This document shows, one piece after another, positions 43,159-52,110 of a stretch of 64,000 nt of DNA. The stretch is from CALKXV01 sp965228905 (lineage in GTDB: Bacteria > Pseudomonadota > Alphaproteobacteria > Rhodobacterales > Rhodobacteraceae), in NCBI GenBank assembly GCA_965228905.1, contig CBDDII010000002.1:806001-870000 (forward strand), written 5' to 3'. The notes beneath the pieces are model-generated. The model ran no database searches and had not been told where the DNA came from. It saw only the letters and a program-made list of their open reading frames with translations. The translations under genes were made by a program, and so were the position numbers. The number at the start of each line of letters is the position of its first letter. Within the stretch, counting starts at the first letter, position 1.

Positions 43159-44091
43159 ATGTCTGCACAAGCTTTGCGGCAAAAGTACAATCGTGCTTTC
43201 GCCGGGATGGAAAAACATTCGCGCCTGATAGCCTGGTCGATTGTTGGTCTTTACATCATTCAGATCGTCGGTTCGGTCGTACTGGGGCATCTGCTTTTGC
43301 AAGGTGATCCGACTGTTTTCAGCGTGGTTTGCGTTGCGCTGCTCATGTTGTTCATTGCGACGCGGATGCGGGGGCTGAACAATATCATCCACGAATGTTC
43401 GCATGCGACCTTTGCGATCGACCGGTCCGACAACGTGTTGATCGGAAAGACCTGTGCATCGCTTTTGTTCAACTCGTTTACCGTGTACCGGGACGAACAT
43501 TTGTCGCATCACAAGCATATTGGCGATTATGAAAACGATCTCGATCTTCAGGGCATCAAGAATCTGGGGCTGCACGATCCGCTGACCACGCCGGTTGTGT
43601 TGCGGCACATCGCAACGCCCCTGGTCCTGCGGCATCTGCCCTATTACCTCAGCCTCAACCTCAGCCGCAATGACGGCTTTCTGTTCCAGGTGGTGCAATA
43701 TGCCATGATCGGAGCGGTCTCGATCCTGACGGCGGTGGCGCCCTGGACCGGGCTGTTGATGCTGATCGTGCCCTTTGTGTTTATCTATTCGGCCCTCATG
43801 TACTGGGCGGATTGTATGGATCATGCGGGGCTGGTGCCCACGGATGATGATCTGGAAGCGTCACGAAATCTATTGGCACCTCGACTGCTGCGGTGGCTGT
43901 TTTTTCCTCGTAACGACTGCTTTCACCTTGTCCATCACCTGTTCCCGCATGTTCCAGCACGTCATCTTGAGGCGTCGCACAAGGTACTTCTTGACGACGA
44001 TCTTTATGTTTCCCGCGAGAATGCCGTTCGCGGAATGTCACACATGATTCCGCAAGGGGCAGATGGGGCGTCGGTCACTCCGGCAGAGTGA
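43159..44091 (+). CDS. Fatty acid desaturase family protein
   Basis: About 310 residues, with the three histidine clusters HECSH, HLSHHKH and HLVHHLFPH that hold the di-iron centre, and four or so membrane helices. The frame opens at 43057, but regulatory half sites and the lack of a ribosome site there favour the ATG at 43159 (GGGGGG upstream) or 43138. Could desaturate membrane acyl chains or hydroxylate a carotenoid or lipid head group. Probably controlled by the divergent LysR protein. Confidence 0.82.
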   Translation: MSAQALRQKYNRAFAGMEKHSRLIAWSIVGLYIIQIVGSVVLGHLLLQGDPTVFSVVCVALLMLFIATRMRGLNNIIHECSHATFAIDRSDNVLIGKTCASLLFNSFTVYRDEHLSHHKHIGDYENDLDLQGIKNLGLHDPLTTPVVLRHIATPLVLRHLPYYLSLNLSRNDGFLFQVVQYAMIGAVSILTAVAPWTGLLMLIVPFVFIYSALMYWADCMDHAGLVPTDDDLEASRNLLAPRLLRWLFFPRNDCFHLVHHLFPHVPARHLEASHKVLLDDDLYVSRENAVRGMSHMIPQGADGASVTPAE

Positions 44092-44739
44092 CTTGCCTCG
44101 TTTGAAATTCGGCTGAAACTGCCGGTGCAAGGGCCTGCCGCGGATGTCGCTCCGGGCCCTTGTCGATTCCGGATTGATGAAATTCAACGCAGTTGCGGCG
44201 GTTTCATTGTTTCGGCTCTCTGAAATAAGCGTTTCCGACGGCTCAAGAGCGAAGGTTTCTGGCAGGTTTTTCGGCGGAAAACCGCCTGTTTACAGGGTGC
44301 TAGCATTCGAGATGTCCGAGAAGTGCAAGTCTATGCCGTGAATTGGCATTCTGGCATTTAGAGTTGCTTATGTAAAATTAGTCATGCTAATTAACTTTTG
44401 TGAGTAAGTGGTTCTAGTGTGAGATCGTGGGCGCTTCGGGGTGGATGCGGGTTCTGCGCCTCTCCGAGACGCAAAGTGGGAAGAGTAACCTTTCGTATTG
44501 AAACACAGTTGCGTCGCTCTTTTATGAGCGACGCGACCGGGTGGATGATGTGAGTGAGTGCTGGCCGGTGAACTGAGCATGCGTCTGGTGGTGAGCCGGA
44601 TTTCAGTTCTTGTAATGGCCAACAAAACGCCCGATTTTGTCAAAACTGTGCCAATGCAGTGGGATTTGTTTGACGAATTTTGCGCCAGTCCTGGAACGCA
44701 CCGGGGCTGGCGTTTACGTTTTGCGGATGTCTTGAGTGG
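44092..44739. other. Long non-coding region with an orphan LysR-like box and hairpins
   Basis: 648 bp. A CAAGGGCC/GGCCCTTG hairpin (44128-44162) may end the desaturase transcript. AATTAG-tcatg-CTAATT (44376-44392) has the same ATTAG-N5-CTAAT core as the LysR site at 42970. GCGTCGCTC-ttttat-GAGCGACGC (44511-44534) is a perfect 9-bp hairpin. Open frames here lack ribosome sites and recognisable sequence. A small RNA is possible. Confidence 0.45.
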
Positions 44740-44816
44740 TGGTACCGCCTCCCCGGTTCGAACGGGGGACCTCTTGATCCACAATCAAGCGCTCTAACCT
44801 ACTGAGCTAAGGCGGC
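44740..44816 (-). tRNA. tRNA-His (anticodon GTG), no encoded G-1
   Basis: 77 bases with CCA. The acceptor stem is GCCGCCT with AGGCGGT, so pair 1-72 is G-U and base 73 is A; the base before position 1 is T, not the G found in nearly all tRNA-His genes. Anticodon loop TTGTGGA. Loss of G-1 with A73 is known in one clade of alphaproteobacteria. Confidence 0.95.
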
Positions 44817-44857
44817 ACGCCCGCTTCCCTAGCGCCGCCGGATTGCGATTGCAAGGG

Positions 44858-45349
44858 TCAGGATAGATCAAGCTCCCAAGTCTGTTCCACAAGCTCGACA
44901 CCGAAGGATGTCACCGATTTCGACTGCGTGCAGTCAAAGCCGTTCTTTTTATACAATGCGCAAGCGGCCCGGTGGCTCTCGTGGGTCCAGAGCCGCAGGG
45001 TATGATGGCCGGTCGCGCGGGCATGGGCGACGCACTTGTCCAATAGTTGCTGACCAAGACCAGTGCCGCGCGCGCCGGGTTCGACAAGAAACAGACGCAG
45101 CTTGGCGACACCAGGTACGCCCGAGGCCACGCAAAAGATGGAACCCAACCTTTCATCGCCCCGATGTGCAATCCAGGCGCGTTCGATCGTTTGATCCCGG
45201 TTGCGCATGAATTCGACAAGGATCTCGGCAACAAGTGGTTCGAATGTTTCGTCGAACCCTTCCGCTTCGGCATAAAGCTCGCCGTGACGCTGGATCAACC
45301 AGCCGGCGTCGCCGATCGAAAGGTCCCTGAACCGGATCGCGTTGCTCAT
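44858..45349 (-). CDS. GNAT-family N-acetyltransferase
   Basis: 163 residues. The acetyl-CoA motif VEPGARGTGLGQQLLDKCV (R/Q-x-x-G-x-G type) and LWTHESHRAACALYKKNGF near the C-terminus define the GNAT fold. Substrate unknown. Starts at 45349, 84 bp from the opposite DUF6324 gene. Confidence 0.88.
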   Translation of the reverse strand: MSNAIRFRDLSIGDAGWLIQRHGELYAEAEGFDETFEPLVAEILVEFMRNRDQTIERAWIAHRGDERLGSIFCVASGVPGVAKLRLFLVEPGARGTGLGQQLLDKCVAHARATGHHTLRLWTHESHRAACALYKKNGFDCTQSKSVTSFGVELVEQTWELDLS

Positions 45350-45433
45350 TTCCTAAGAAGGTCGCGCATCGGATGTCTTGTCAATGCTGTCAGCGCAGGC
45401 TAGGGCGTGGTCGGTTCTGAAAGGATGCAGGCA

Positions 45434-45637
45434 ATGGGGATCGACAAGGAAAGCGACATCGAAGCGAATTTGCAGATCGGACCCACGAACATGGGGATGG
45501 TTCGCATTTACGTTGAAGGTGAAGGCATTGAGATCCCCATGGATTTCGAGCCTGAAGAGGCCGAGGAAATCGCCGAAGAGATCAAGGCGGCCGCACAGCG
45601 GGCAAGGGCGATGGCCTCTAAGGGACGGAAAGGCTGA
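45434..45637 (+). CDS. DUF6324-type small protein
   Basis: 67 residues from the ATG at 45434 (MGIDKESDIEANLQIGPT); an ATG nine bases earlier is an alternative. Acidic middle (DFEPEEAEEIAEEI) and basic tail. I recognise the family as one found in Rhodobacterales, function unknown. Its last 20 bases overlap the convergent mmcB gene. Confidence 0.75.
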   Translation: MGIDKESDIEANLQIGPTNMGMVRIYVEGEGIEIPMDFEPEEAEEIAEEIKAAAQRARAMASKGRKG

Positions 45638-46073
45638 AACCCGGATCACGCGCTGCGTGCCAGCGCAGCGCGGCATGGCGGGCGAATTTCTGCACCATGA
45701 CTTTTCGCCGCGCCGGGGGCAGCTTGTCTTCGGGGGCCATGCGGATGATCTCGGCGTCATAGGCATCTGCGATGATCAATCCGGTGCCTTCAGGTAGCAG
45801 GTCAGTCGGGAAATCCTGATCCACCGCCCAGAAATACCGATCGCACCATTCCAGATACCCTTGCCACTTCTGGTCGCAGGCAAAATCGGCGCGGCTGGAT
45901 TTGCATTCGATCACCCAGACCTCGGATTTCGGTCCAAGGGCCATCACATCGACACGAAGCCCCGTTGTGGGCGTCAGTTCCTCGACCGTCACGAAATCAT
46001 GGCTGGCAAGGTGACGGCAAACGCCACGCGCCAGAAGCTGACCTGGTTTCATCTGAAGAAGATCGTCGGGCAT
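45618..46073 (-). CDS. mmcB: MmcB-family DNA repair protein
   Basis: 151 residues from the ATG at 46073. The EVWVIECKSSRADFACDQKW segment carries a restriction-endonuclease-like E-x-K core typical of MmcB, a damage-response nuclease named for mitomycin C sensitivity. A near-consensus alphaproteobacterial LexA box lies 13 bp upstream. The longer upstream frame reads through that regulatory region and is rejected. Confidence 0.85.
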   Translation of the reverse strand: MPDDLLQMKPGQLLARGVCRHLASHDFVTVEELTPTTGLRVDVMALGPKSEVWVIECKSSRADFACDQKWQGYLEWCDRYFWAVDQDFPTDLLPEGTGLIIADAYDAEIIRMAPEDKLPPARRKVMVQKFARHAALRWHAARDPGFSLSVP

Positions 46074-46085
46074 CTTGAAATTAGT

Positions 46086-46100
46086 GAACAAAACGTAAAC
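46086..46100 (-). promoter_or_regulatory. Candidate LexA (SOS) box before mmcB
   Basis: On the minus strand GTTT-N7-GTTC, one mismatch from the alphaproteobacterial LexA site GTTC-N7-GTTC, ending 13 bp before the mmcB start. The remaining spacer to 46305 holds a small palindrome (46270-46285) and nothing else I can support. Confidence 0.6.
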
Positions 46101-46305
46101 AAAAATCAAGCCCCCGCAAAAACATCGCCCTTGCCCCGGGTGCGGGCGAGGCCTACATGCAGGGGGTGGCGGGTACTGCCCTTCCCGTGCCGGGGACAAA
46201 TTCCGGTGGCCTTAAGCAATTCCGAGGGAGCTGGCTCTGTGCGGATCGTGGTCCGTTTATCTGGCGCCCACCTGTATTTACAGGTCCTCGGGAATTCAGA
46301 TGCCC

Positions 46306-46581
46306 CTACGGTTGCGGCGGTCCCGTCACATCATCATCGCCGTCGCCGGGTTTCCTGGCCATGCCCATGACGACCAAGGCGAACTGCACGCCGGAAAACA
46401 CGATCCCGTTGAAAAAGCACAACAGGAAAAAGGCCAGCCATCCGCCTTCCACATTGTCGATCAGGTGACGCAGGTTGGCGACGTTGAACATGACCAAAGC
46501 CATCGCGAACAATGTTCCGATCGCCATGCCGGTCAGGGTGGTATGAATGTAAAGCCTGACGACACGCGGCAATTTCTTCAT
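46306..46581 (-). CDS. Small membrane protein of unknown function
   Basis: 91 residues starting in an ATGA overlap with the upstream membrane-protein gene. Two hydrophobic segments (about residues 13-36 and 47-70) and a polar acidic tail. No family recognised; probably works with the larger neighbouring membrane protein. Confidence 0.7.
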   Translation of the reverse strand: MKKLPRVVRLYIHTTLTGMAIGTLFAMALVMFNVANLRHLIDNVEGGWLAFFLLCFFNGIVFSGVQFALVVMGMARKPGDGDDDVTGPPQP

Positions 46582-47240
46582 GTCTCGTCCTCCCCGACAA
46601 CGCGGTCCTTCAGTTTCGAATAACCGGCGCGGTTGAGTTGGATGAATTCTTCGATCATGCCCGTGAACCCGATCTGGCGTCCCTTGAGCCAGAAAAAGCC
46701 GGAAATCGCCCCGGTGAAGGCGCCCAAGCTGTCGACGATGAGGTCGGTCATTGTATCGGGCAACCCGCTTTTCTGCATGTTGAGGCCGAAGAGTTGGTCC
46801 ATTCCGAACTCGAAGATCTCCCAAAGTGTGCCGATCGAAACCGCGAAACAAAAGGCGATCAGCCCAAGTGCCCAGGGCGGTGCGGCGTAGCGATCGCCTT
46901 CGAAGAGGTAGAAAACAAAGAGAAATCCGATGATGCCAAACCCGATGGCCGAGCTGGTGTGCAAAAGGACGTCCCACCACCAGAAACGTTCGTAGAAGTC
47001 GAAAACTTCGCCCAGAAACAGGGTTCCAAAGACAAAGGCCGAGATTGCCCCCAGAAAGGTGAGCGGGAGGCGGATCTTGAAGCGTTCGGAAAAGATCGTC
47101 GGCAGCACCGTCAGGAACAGGGCGGTCACGGCGACGAAGACGTTTGACCAATGTTTGGTGAAAAGGGCAAAGATCGTCGCCGCCGCCAGGATGAACCAGA
47201 CGATCCATGTCACATAGGGAATGTCGTTTCGGCGCGGCAT
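46578..47240 (-). CDS. Membrane protein, YjdF/DUF2238-like
   Basis: 220 residues from the ATG at 47240; the longer frame upstream shadows an opposite-strand gene. About six helices. The RFWWWDVLLHTSSAIGFGIIG segment, with WD and a histidine in a helix, and WEIFEFGMDQLFGLNMQ followed by DTMTDLIVDSLGA, are typical of the DUF2238 (YjdF) family of inner-membrane proteins. Function unknown. Confidence 0.72.
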   Translation of the reverse strand: MPRRNDIPYVTWIVWFILAAATIFALFTKHWSNVFVAVTALFLTVLPTIFSERFKIRLPLTFLGAISAFVFGTLFLGEVFDFYERFWWWDVLLHTSSAIGFGIIGFLFVFYLFEGDRYAAPPWALGLIAFCFAVSIGTLWEIFEFGMDQLFGLNMQKSGLPDTMTDLIVDSLGAFTGAISGFFWLKGRQIGFTGMIEEFIQLNRAGYSKLKDRVVGEDET

Positions 47241-47291
47241 GGTTCCTATATTGGCAGTATGGATGGAAATCGAAAGGGCAAAGCGGTTGCC

Positions 47292-47975
47292 ATGAGGCTG
47301 GCAAGTTGGAACATCCGCAAATGCATCGGGCTGGATCGCCGTCGGGATCCCAATCGTGTGGCCGAAGTCATTGCGCGCCTTGAGGCTGACGTCGTTGCGC
47401 TTCAGGAGGCTGACAAGCGTTTGGGCAAACGGCCCGCAGCCCTGACCGCCGACCTTGTCGAGCGCGAAACCGGGATGGTTCCGGTCGAGGCGGGCGGGAA
47501 CGAGGAAAGCCTCGGATGGCATGGGAACGCGGTGTTGCTGAAGCCGGGCTTGGAGGTTGTGGCGCGGCAAAACCTGCATCTTCCGGGGGTAGAGCCGCGC
47601 GGGGCCTTGATACTTGATGTGGATGGCGAGGGTCGGGAGATCAGATTGGTCGCGCTCCATCTTGGCTTGTTGCGGTCGTCGCGCCGGGCACAATTGGCGG
47701 TCGTTCGAGAAACGCTGGACGGCATGGCGCTGCGCCCGACCGCGATCCTCGGTGATTTCAACGAGTGGTCGGTTTCGCGCGGTCTGGAAGCCTTGTCAGA
47801 TTACAACGTTCACGCGCCGGGCCGCAGTTTTCACAGCAGAAGGCCCGTTGCTGCGTTGGACCGGATCGCGACAAGTGCGGGGGTATCTCTGGAGGATGCG
47901 GGCGTCGTTGAGACTCCTATGACGCGCATCGCCTCGGATCATCTGCCGATCTGGGGGGACTTTCGCCTGAACTGA
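47292..47975 (+). CDS. Endonuclease/exonuclease/phosphatase family protein
   Basis: 227 residues from the ATG at 47292. The EEP fold is shown by LASWNIRKCIG at the start, ALQEADKRL, LHLGLLRSSRRAQL, ILGDFNEW and the terminal SDHLPIWGDF. It is a metal-dependent phosphoesterase; nucleic acid or a phospholipid could be substrate. Divergent from the membrane-protein pair by about 50 bp; an upstream ATG at 47259 is possible. Confidence 0.88.
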   Translation: MRLASWNIRKCIGLDRRRDPNRVAEVIARLEADVVALQEADKRLGKRPAALTADLVERETGMVPVEAGGNEESLGWHGNAVLLKPGLEVVARQNLHLPGVEPRGALILDVDGEGREIRLVALHLGLLRSSRRAQLAVVRETLDGMALRPTAILGDFNEWSVSRGLEALSDYNVHAPGRSFHSRRPVAALDRIATSAGVSLEDAGVVETPMTRIASDHLPIWGDFRLN

Positions 47976-47991
47976 ACCTTGCGGGTCTCGG

Positions 47992-49284
47992 TCAAACGAC
48001 AACCTCCATCGACTCTTGCTCTCCGACCCCGAACACCCGCTTGTAGCGTGCGATTTCATCCTTTGGTCCCATGGCCTTACGGGGATTGTCGGAAAGTTTG
48101 ACCGTGGGCCGCCCCTCGGCCTCGACCGCCTTGCAAACCAGGCTGAAAGGGGCAAGCGCATCATCAGGGACAAGGCCGCGGAAGTCATTCGTCATCATCG
48201 TGCCCCAGCCGAAACTGACCCGGACCTTGCCGGAAAAACGGGCGTGCAACTCGGTGATCTTTTCGACATCCAGCCCGTCAGAGAAGATGATGAGTTTTTC
48301 CGACGGATCCTCGCCCCGGCTTTTCCACCACTCGATGGCCGTTTCCGCGCCGGTGGCCGGATCGCCGGAATCGATGCGGATGCCGGTCCAGCCTGCCAGC
48401 CAGTCGGGCGCGTTTTTCAGGAATTGGTCGGTCCCGTAGGTGTCGGGCAGGATGATGCGCAGGTTGCCTTCGTGTTCTTCGTGCCAGTCGGCCAGCACCC
48501 GGTATGGTGCCTTGGCAAGATCTTCGTCTGTTTCGGCCAGGGCGGAATAGACCATCGGCAGTTCGTGGGCGTTCGTGCCGATGGCCTCAAGGTCGCGGTT
48601 CTTGGCGATCAGGCAATTCGACGTACCGACGAAGGCTTTGCCCAGGCCTTCGGTCATCGCCTGAACGCACCAGTCCTGCCAAAGGAAAGAATGACGCCGC
48701 CGCGTGCCAAAATCGGCGAGGGCGAGGTTCTCAAGTCCCCGTAATTGTTCGACCTTTTGCCAGGTGCGGGTCATGGCGCGGGCATAAAGCACCTGCAGTT
48801 CGAATTTGCCCATGTCGCGCGTCACGGCGCGGGACCTGAGTTCCATCAGGACGGCAAGCGCGGGGATTTCCCAAAGCATCACTTCGGGCCAGGCCCCTTC
48901 GAACGTCAGTTCAAATTGCCCGTCGCGGATTTCAAGGTGGTAGGGCGGAAGAGTGAGGTTCTCGAACCATTCCATGAAGTCCGAGCGGAACATCTGGCGT
49001 TTGCCATAAAAGGTGTTGCCGCGCAGCCATGTGCTTTCGCCGCGCGATAGCGAGAGCGAACGGATGTGGTCAAGTTGTTCGCGCAACTCGCCTTCGTCCA
49101 CCAGTTCGGCAAGGCGGATCGACTTGGTGCGGTTGATCAGGCTGAAGGTGACGCGGGTGTTGGGATGGTTGCGGAACACCGACTGGCACATCAGCAATTT
49201 GTAGAAATCGGTGTCGATCAGCGAGCGGATGATCGGGTCGATCTTCCATTTGTGATTCCACACACGGGTCGCGATATCCACCAT
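47992..49284 (-). CDS. pncB: Nicotinate phosphoribosyltransferase
   Basis: 430 residues from the ATG at 49284, which has GGAGGAG upstream. PncB motifs: TDFYKLLMCQSVF near the start, GTNAHELPMVYSA with the phosphorylated histidine, and GIRIDSGDP with ISDGL-like SDGLDVEKI further on. Makes nicotinate mononucleotide in the NAD salvage pathway. Confidence 0.95.
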   Translation of the reverse strand: MVDIATRVWNHKWKIDPIIRSLIDTDFYKLLMCQSVFRNHPNTRVTFSLINRTKSIRLAELVDEGELREQLDHIRSLSLSRGESTWLRGNTFYGKRQMFRSDFMEWFENLTLPPYHLEIRDGQFELTFEGAWPEVMLWEIPALAVLMELRSRAVTRDMGKFELQVLYARAMTRTWQKVEQLRGLENLALADFGTRRRHSFLWQDWCVQAMTEGLGKAFVGTSNCLIAKNRDLEAIGTNAHELPMVYSALAETDEDLAKAPYRVLADWHEEHEGNLRIILPDTYGTDQFLKNAPDWLAGWTGIRIDSGDPATGAETAIEWWKSRGEDPSEKLIIFSDGLDVEKITELHARFSGKVRVSFGWGTMMTNDFRGLVPDDALAPFSLVCKAVEAEGRPTVKLSDNPRKAMGPKDEIARYKRVFGVGEQESMEVVV

Positions 49285-49400
49285 GAGGCTCCTCCACCAG
49301 ACAGGGCTTTGTGCCAAGTCTGGATGGGGTTTGTCCAGTAAGCTCTTTTCAGATCAGCAAAATCGGCGGATTTGAGGGCGTTGGAGTTGTGACCGTCACC

Positions 49401-49964
49401 TCACTTGAGCGTGCCGGTATAGCTGTCGGGCGGAACCAGGGGCTTGGCAGGTGTGTCTGGCAGAGCCTCTTCGATCTTGCCGCCGACCCCGCGTGCCTGC
49501 TTGTTGAGCCAGAAGATAGCCTCTGCAATCGGGCGGCGTTCGCTGCTGCCGTCATAGGCAACCCCGCAATTCACCGCGTGAACCGTGGAGGGATTGTCAA
49601 AACCATGTCCCGGGGGGCGGGGGGCGAAAGTGGCGCGGCAGCCTTGGGAGTCGGAGGAATATCCGCCGACGGCGATCCCGTATTGAAAGGTGATCACAAC
49701 GAAATCACCGCTGTTGCCGAATTGCGGAGCATAATAACCGGGCGGATTCTTAATGTTGCGGTAGACGAAAGAGGTTTGCCCCCCTTCGCGGATTTTCTGG
49801 GTCGGGTTGCCCCATTGGGCGGTGAACTGTTTTTCGGTCGTGTAGCCGGGTTCGACGCTGGCCAACATCACCTGGCGCACCTTGGGGTGATCCGCCACGG
49901 TCGTATTCCAGGCCAACCCGCCACAGCCAGTCAGAAACAGACACAGAAGAAACGCAATTCTCAT
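49401..49964 (-). CDS. Putative lipoprotein
   Basis: 187 residues. A short signal with lipobox LTGC at residues 12-15 predicts lipid anchoring. The following part includes GYTTEKQFTAQWGNPTQ, reminiscent of small outer-membrane lipoproteins of the SmpA/OmlA kind, but I do not assign a family. Divergent from acpS. Confidence 0.75.
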   Translation of the reverse strand: MRIAFLLCLFLTGCGGLAWNTTVADHPKVRQVMLASVEPGYTTEKQFTAQWGNPTQKIREGGQTSFVYRNIKNPPGYYAPQFGNSGDFVVITFQYGIAVGGYSSDSQGCRATFAPRPPGHGFDNPSTVHAVNCGVAYDGSSERRPIAEAIFWLNKQARGVGGKIEEALPDTPAKPLVPPDSYTGTLK

Positions 49965-50023
49965 GCGGTGTGTTTACCGACACTTGGTTGCCAAATCCTT
50001 GCGTTCGGAGTCATATCGCGCCC

Positions 50024-50446
50024 ATGATCCTTGGTATCGGCACAGACATCTGCAACATCGAACGCATTCAGGGAACGCTGGATCGTTTTGGCGATCGGTT
50101 TCGCAACCGCGTTTTCACCGAGGTCGAGCAGCGAAAGGCCGAGCGGCGGGCGGACACGGCTGGCACCTATGCCAAGAGGTGGGCGGCGAAAGAGGCCTGT
50201 TCCAAGGCCCTTGGTACAGGTTTGCGCATGGGGATCGCGTGGCGCGACATGGCGGTCAGCAACCTTGAGACCGGCCAGCCCGTGATGAAGGTTACCGGTT
50301 GGGCGGCGGAACGTTTGGCCGAGATGACGCCCGAAGGGCACGAAGCGATCCTGCACGTCACCCTGACCGACGATCACCCCTGGGCGCAGGCCTTCGTGAT
50401 GATCGAGGCACGGCCTGTCTTGAAAGGCAAGGACACAGCCGCGTGA
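50024..50446 (+). CDS. acpS: Holo-[acyl-carrier-protein] synthase
   Basis: 140 residues from the ATG at 50024. GIGTDICNIERI at the start and WAAKEACSKALGTGL provide the Mg-binding Asp and Glu/Lys of AcpS. Transfers 4'-phosphopantetheine from CoA to acyl carrier protein. First of the acpS-lepB-rnc set common in this group. Confidence 0.95.
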   Translation: MILGIGTDICNIERIQGTLDRFGDRFRNRVFTEVEQRKAERRADTAGTYAKRWAAKEACSKALGTGLRMGIAWRDMAVSNLETGQPVMKVTGWAAERLAEMTPEGHEAILHVTLTDDHPWAQAFVMIEARPVLKGKDTAA

Positions 50447-50528
50447 CGTAGGGCGGTTTTACCCAACCCTGCCTTGACTTGCCCCTGTCCCACGCTCAGA
50501 AAGCCCGGGCGCAATGAAGGCAGGGCAG

Positions 50529-51335
50529 ATGAGCGAAGAAACCGGTACATTCATGGATGGCGTCGTCGAGACGATCAAGACGGTGGTCTATGCCCTGCTG
50601 ATCGCCGGTGTGTTCAGGACGCTGTTTTTCCAGCCTTTCTGGATTCCCTCGGGCTCGATGAAAGACACGCTGCTGATTGGCGATTTTCTTTTCGTCAACA
50701 AGATGGCCTATGGCTATTCAAGTTACTCGTGCAAATTGCCTGGTTCGTCGATTTCCATCTGCCCCTTCATCGACGAACGCTGGCTGGGCAGCGAGCCCGA
50801 GCGCGGTGATGTCGTGGTGTTCAACCACCCGGTCAGCAATCAGGATTTCATCAAGCGCGTCGTGGGGTTGCCAGGCGACACGGTGCAGATGCGGGATGGT
50901 ATCCTTTATCTGAATGGCGAGGCGGCACCCCAGGTGGCTGATGGTTATTTCACCGAAATAGACGAACCGCAGGGCCCGATCGGGCCACGTCCGGCCTGTA
51001 TGGAGGGGCGCGGACAAATCGGGGCGACCTGCACCAAGGAAAAGGCCATCGAAACCCTGCCAAATGGGGTCAGCCATTCCGTGTTGAACGTGTTGAACCG
51101 CGAAGTCGATAACACTGGCATCTACACCGTGCCGGACGGACATTTCTTTTTCGTCGGCGACAACCGCGACAACTCGACCGACAGCCGGGTCCGGCAAGAG
51201 CGGGGCGGGGTCGGGTTCGTGCCTTACGATCATCTAATCGGGCGGGCGGATCGGGTTATTTTTTCGTCTGCGGGCAGGTCGTTGTTTTTCTTCTGGACCT
51301 GGCGTCCTGACCGGTTTTTCAAGCGGATCGACTGA
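50529..51335 (+). CDS. lepB: Signal peptidase I
   Basis: 268 residues from the ATG at 50529, after a purine-rich GGCAGGGC; an ATG at 50514 is possible. One N-terminal membrane helix, the catalytic serine in PSGSMKDTLL, the general-base lysine in IKRVVGLPGD, and the family box GDNRDNSTDSR. Cleaves signal peptides at the periplasmic face. Stop overlaps rnc. Confidence 0.95.
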   Translation: MSEETGTFMDGVVETIKTVVYALLIAGVFRTLFFQPFWIPSGSMKDTLLIGDFLFVNKMAYGYSSYSCKLPGSSISICPFIDERWLGSEPERGDVVVFNHPVSNQDFIKRVVGLPGDTVQMRDGILYLNGEAAPQVADGYFTEIDEPQGPIGPRPACMEGRGQIGATCTKEKAIETLPNGVSHSVLNVLNREVDNTGIYTVPDGHFFFVGDNRDNSTDSRVRQERGGVGFVPYDHLIGRADRVIFSSAGRSLFFFWTWRPDRFFKRID

Positions 51336-52015
51336 TGAAGCCGGGGGCCGAACTGCAAGCCTTTGCCGAGAGGCTTGGGCATCGGTTCAAAGACCCCGAG
51401 TTGCTGGTCCGTGCGGTCACCCATGCCTCGCTTTCGAGCGAGACGCGGCCTGACAACCAGCGGTTGGAATTCCTGGGCGACAGGGTGCTGGGGCTGGTGA
51501 TTGCCGAGGCGTTGTTGCAGCAGGACAAAGCTGCGCCCGAGGGCCAATTGGCCCCGCGTTTCAATGCCTTGGTGCGAAAGGAAGCCTGCGCGGACGTGGC
51601 CCGATCCATTGATCTGGGCGCGGTTTTAAAGCTAGGACGTTCCGAGATGAAATCGGGCGGGCGGCGCAAGGAAGCCTTGCTGGGCGATGCCATGGAAGCG
51701 GTGATTGCAGCCGTTTATCGGGACGCCGGATTCGAGGTCGTCAGGGGCGTCATCTTGCGGCTTTGGGGACAAAGGATTGAGCGGGTTGAGGCGGATTCGC
51801 GGGATGCGAAGACCAGTTTGCAGGAGTGGGCGCAGGCGCGGGGGCAGGTGCCTCCGGCTTACGTTGAGGTCGGGCGCGAAGGCCCTGATCATGCACCGAT
51901 TTTCACGGTTGAGGTGCGGTTGAGCGGTGGGGAGTCGGCGCGGGCTTCGGCCCCTTCGAAGCGGGCGGCGGAGCAGCAGGCGGCGAAGGTCTTGCTGGAG
52001 CGGTTGGGCGGATGA
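51335..52015 (+). CDS. rnc: Ribonuclease III
   Basis: 226 residues. The RNase III signature NQRLEFLGDRVLGLV lies near residue 41, the second acidic cluster in LGDAMEAVIAAVY, and a C-terminal double-stranded-RNA-binding domain ends in PSKRAAEQQAAKVLLERL. Processes rRNA precursors. The gene that often follows, era, is not here; the ureide cluster follows instead on the other strand. Confidence 0.95.
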   Translation: MKPGAELQAFAERLGHRFKDPELLVRAVTHASLSSETRPDNQRLEFLGDRVLGLVIAEALLQQDKAAPEGQLAPRFNALVRKEACADVARSIDLGAVLKLGRSEMKSGGRRKEALLGDAMEAVIAAVYRDAGFEVVRGVILRLWGQRIERVEADSRDAKTSLQEWAQARGQVPPAYVEVGREGPDHAPIFTVEVRLSGGESARASAPSKRAAEQQAAKVLLERLGG

Positions 52016-52110
52016 AATATCCTTTTTGATCAATGGGTTGTGTTGGGCGTTGCGTGCCGGACGCGATGACATTAACCGCCCAAAACCGAATGCCCGCAGC
52101 CTAAATCGCA

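Noticed and set aside
44368..44784. 138-codon open frame on the minus strand
   Set aside because: It runs into the tRNA-His gene and has no ribosome site or family resemblance.
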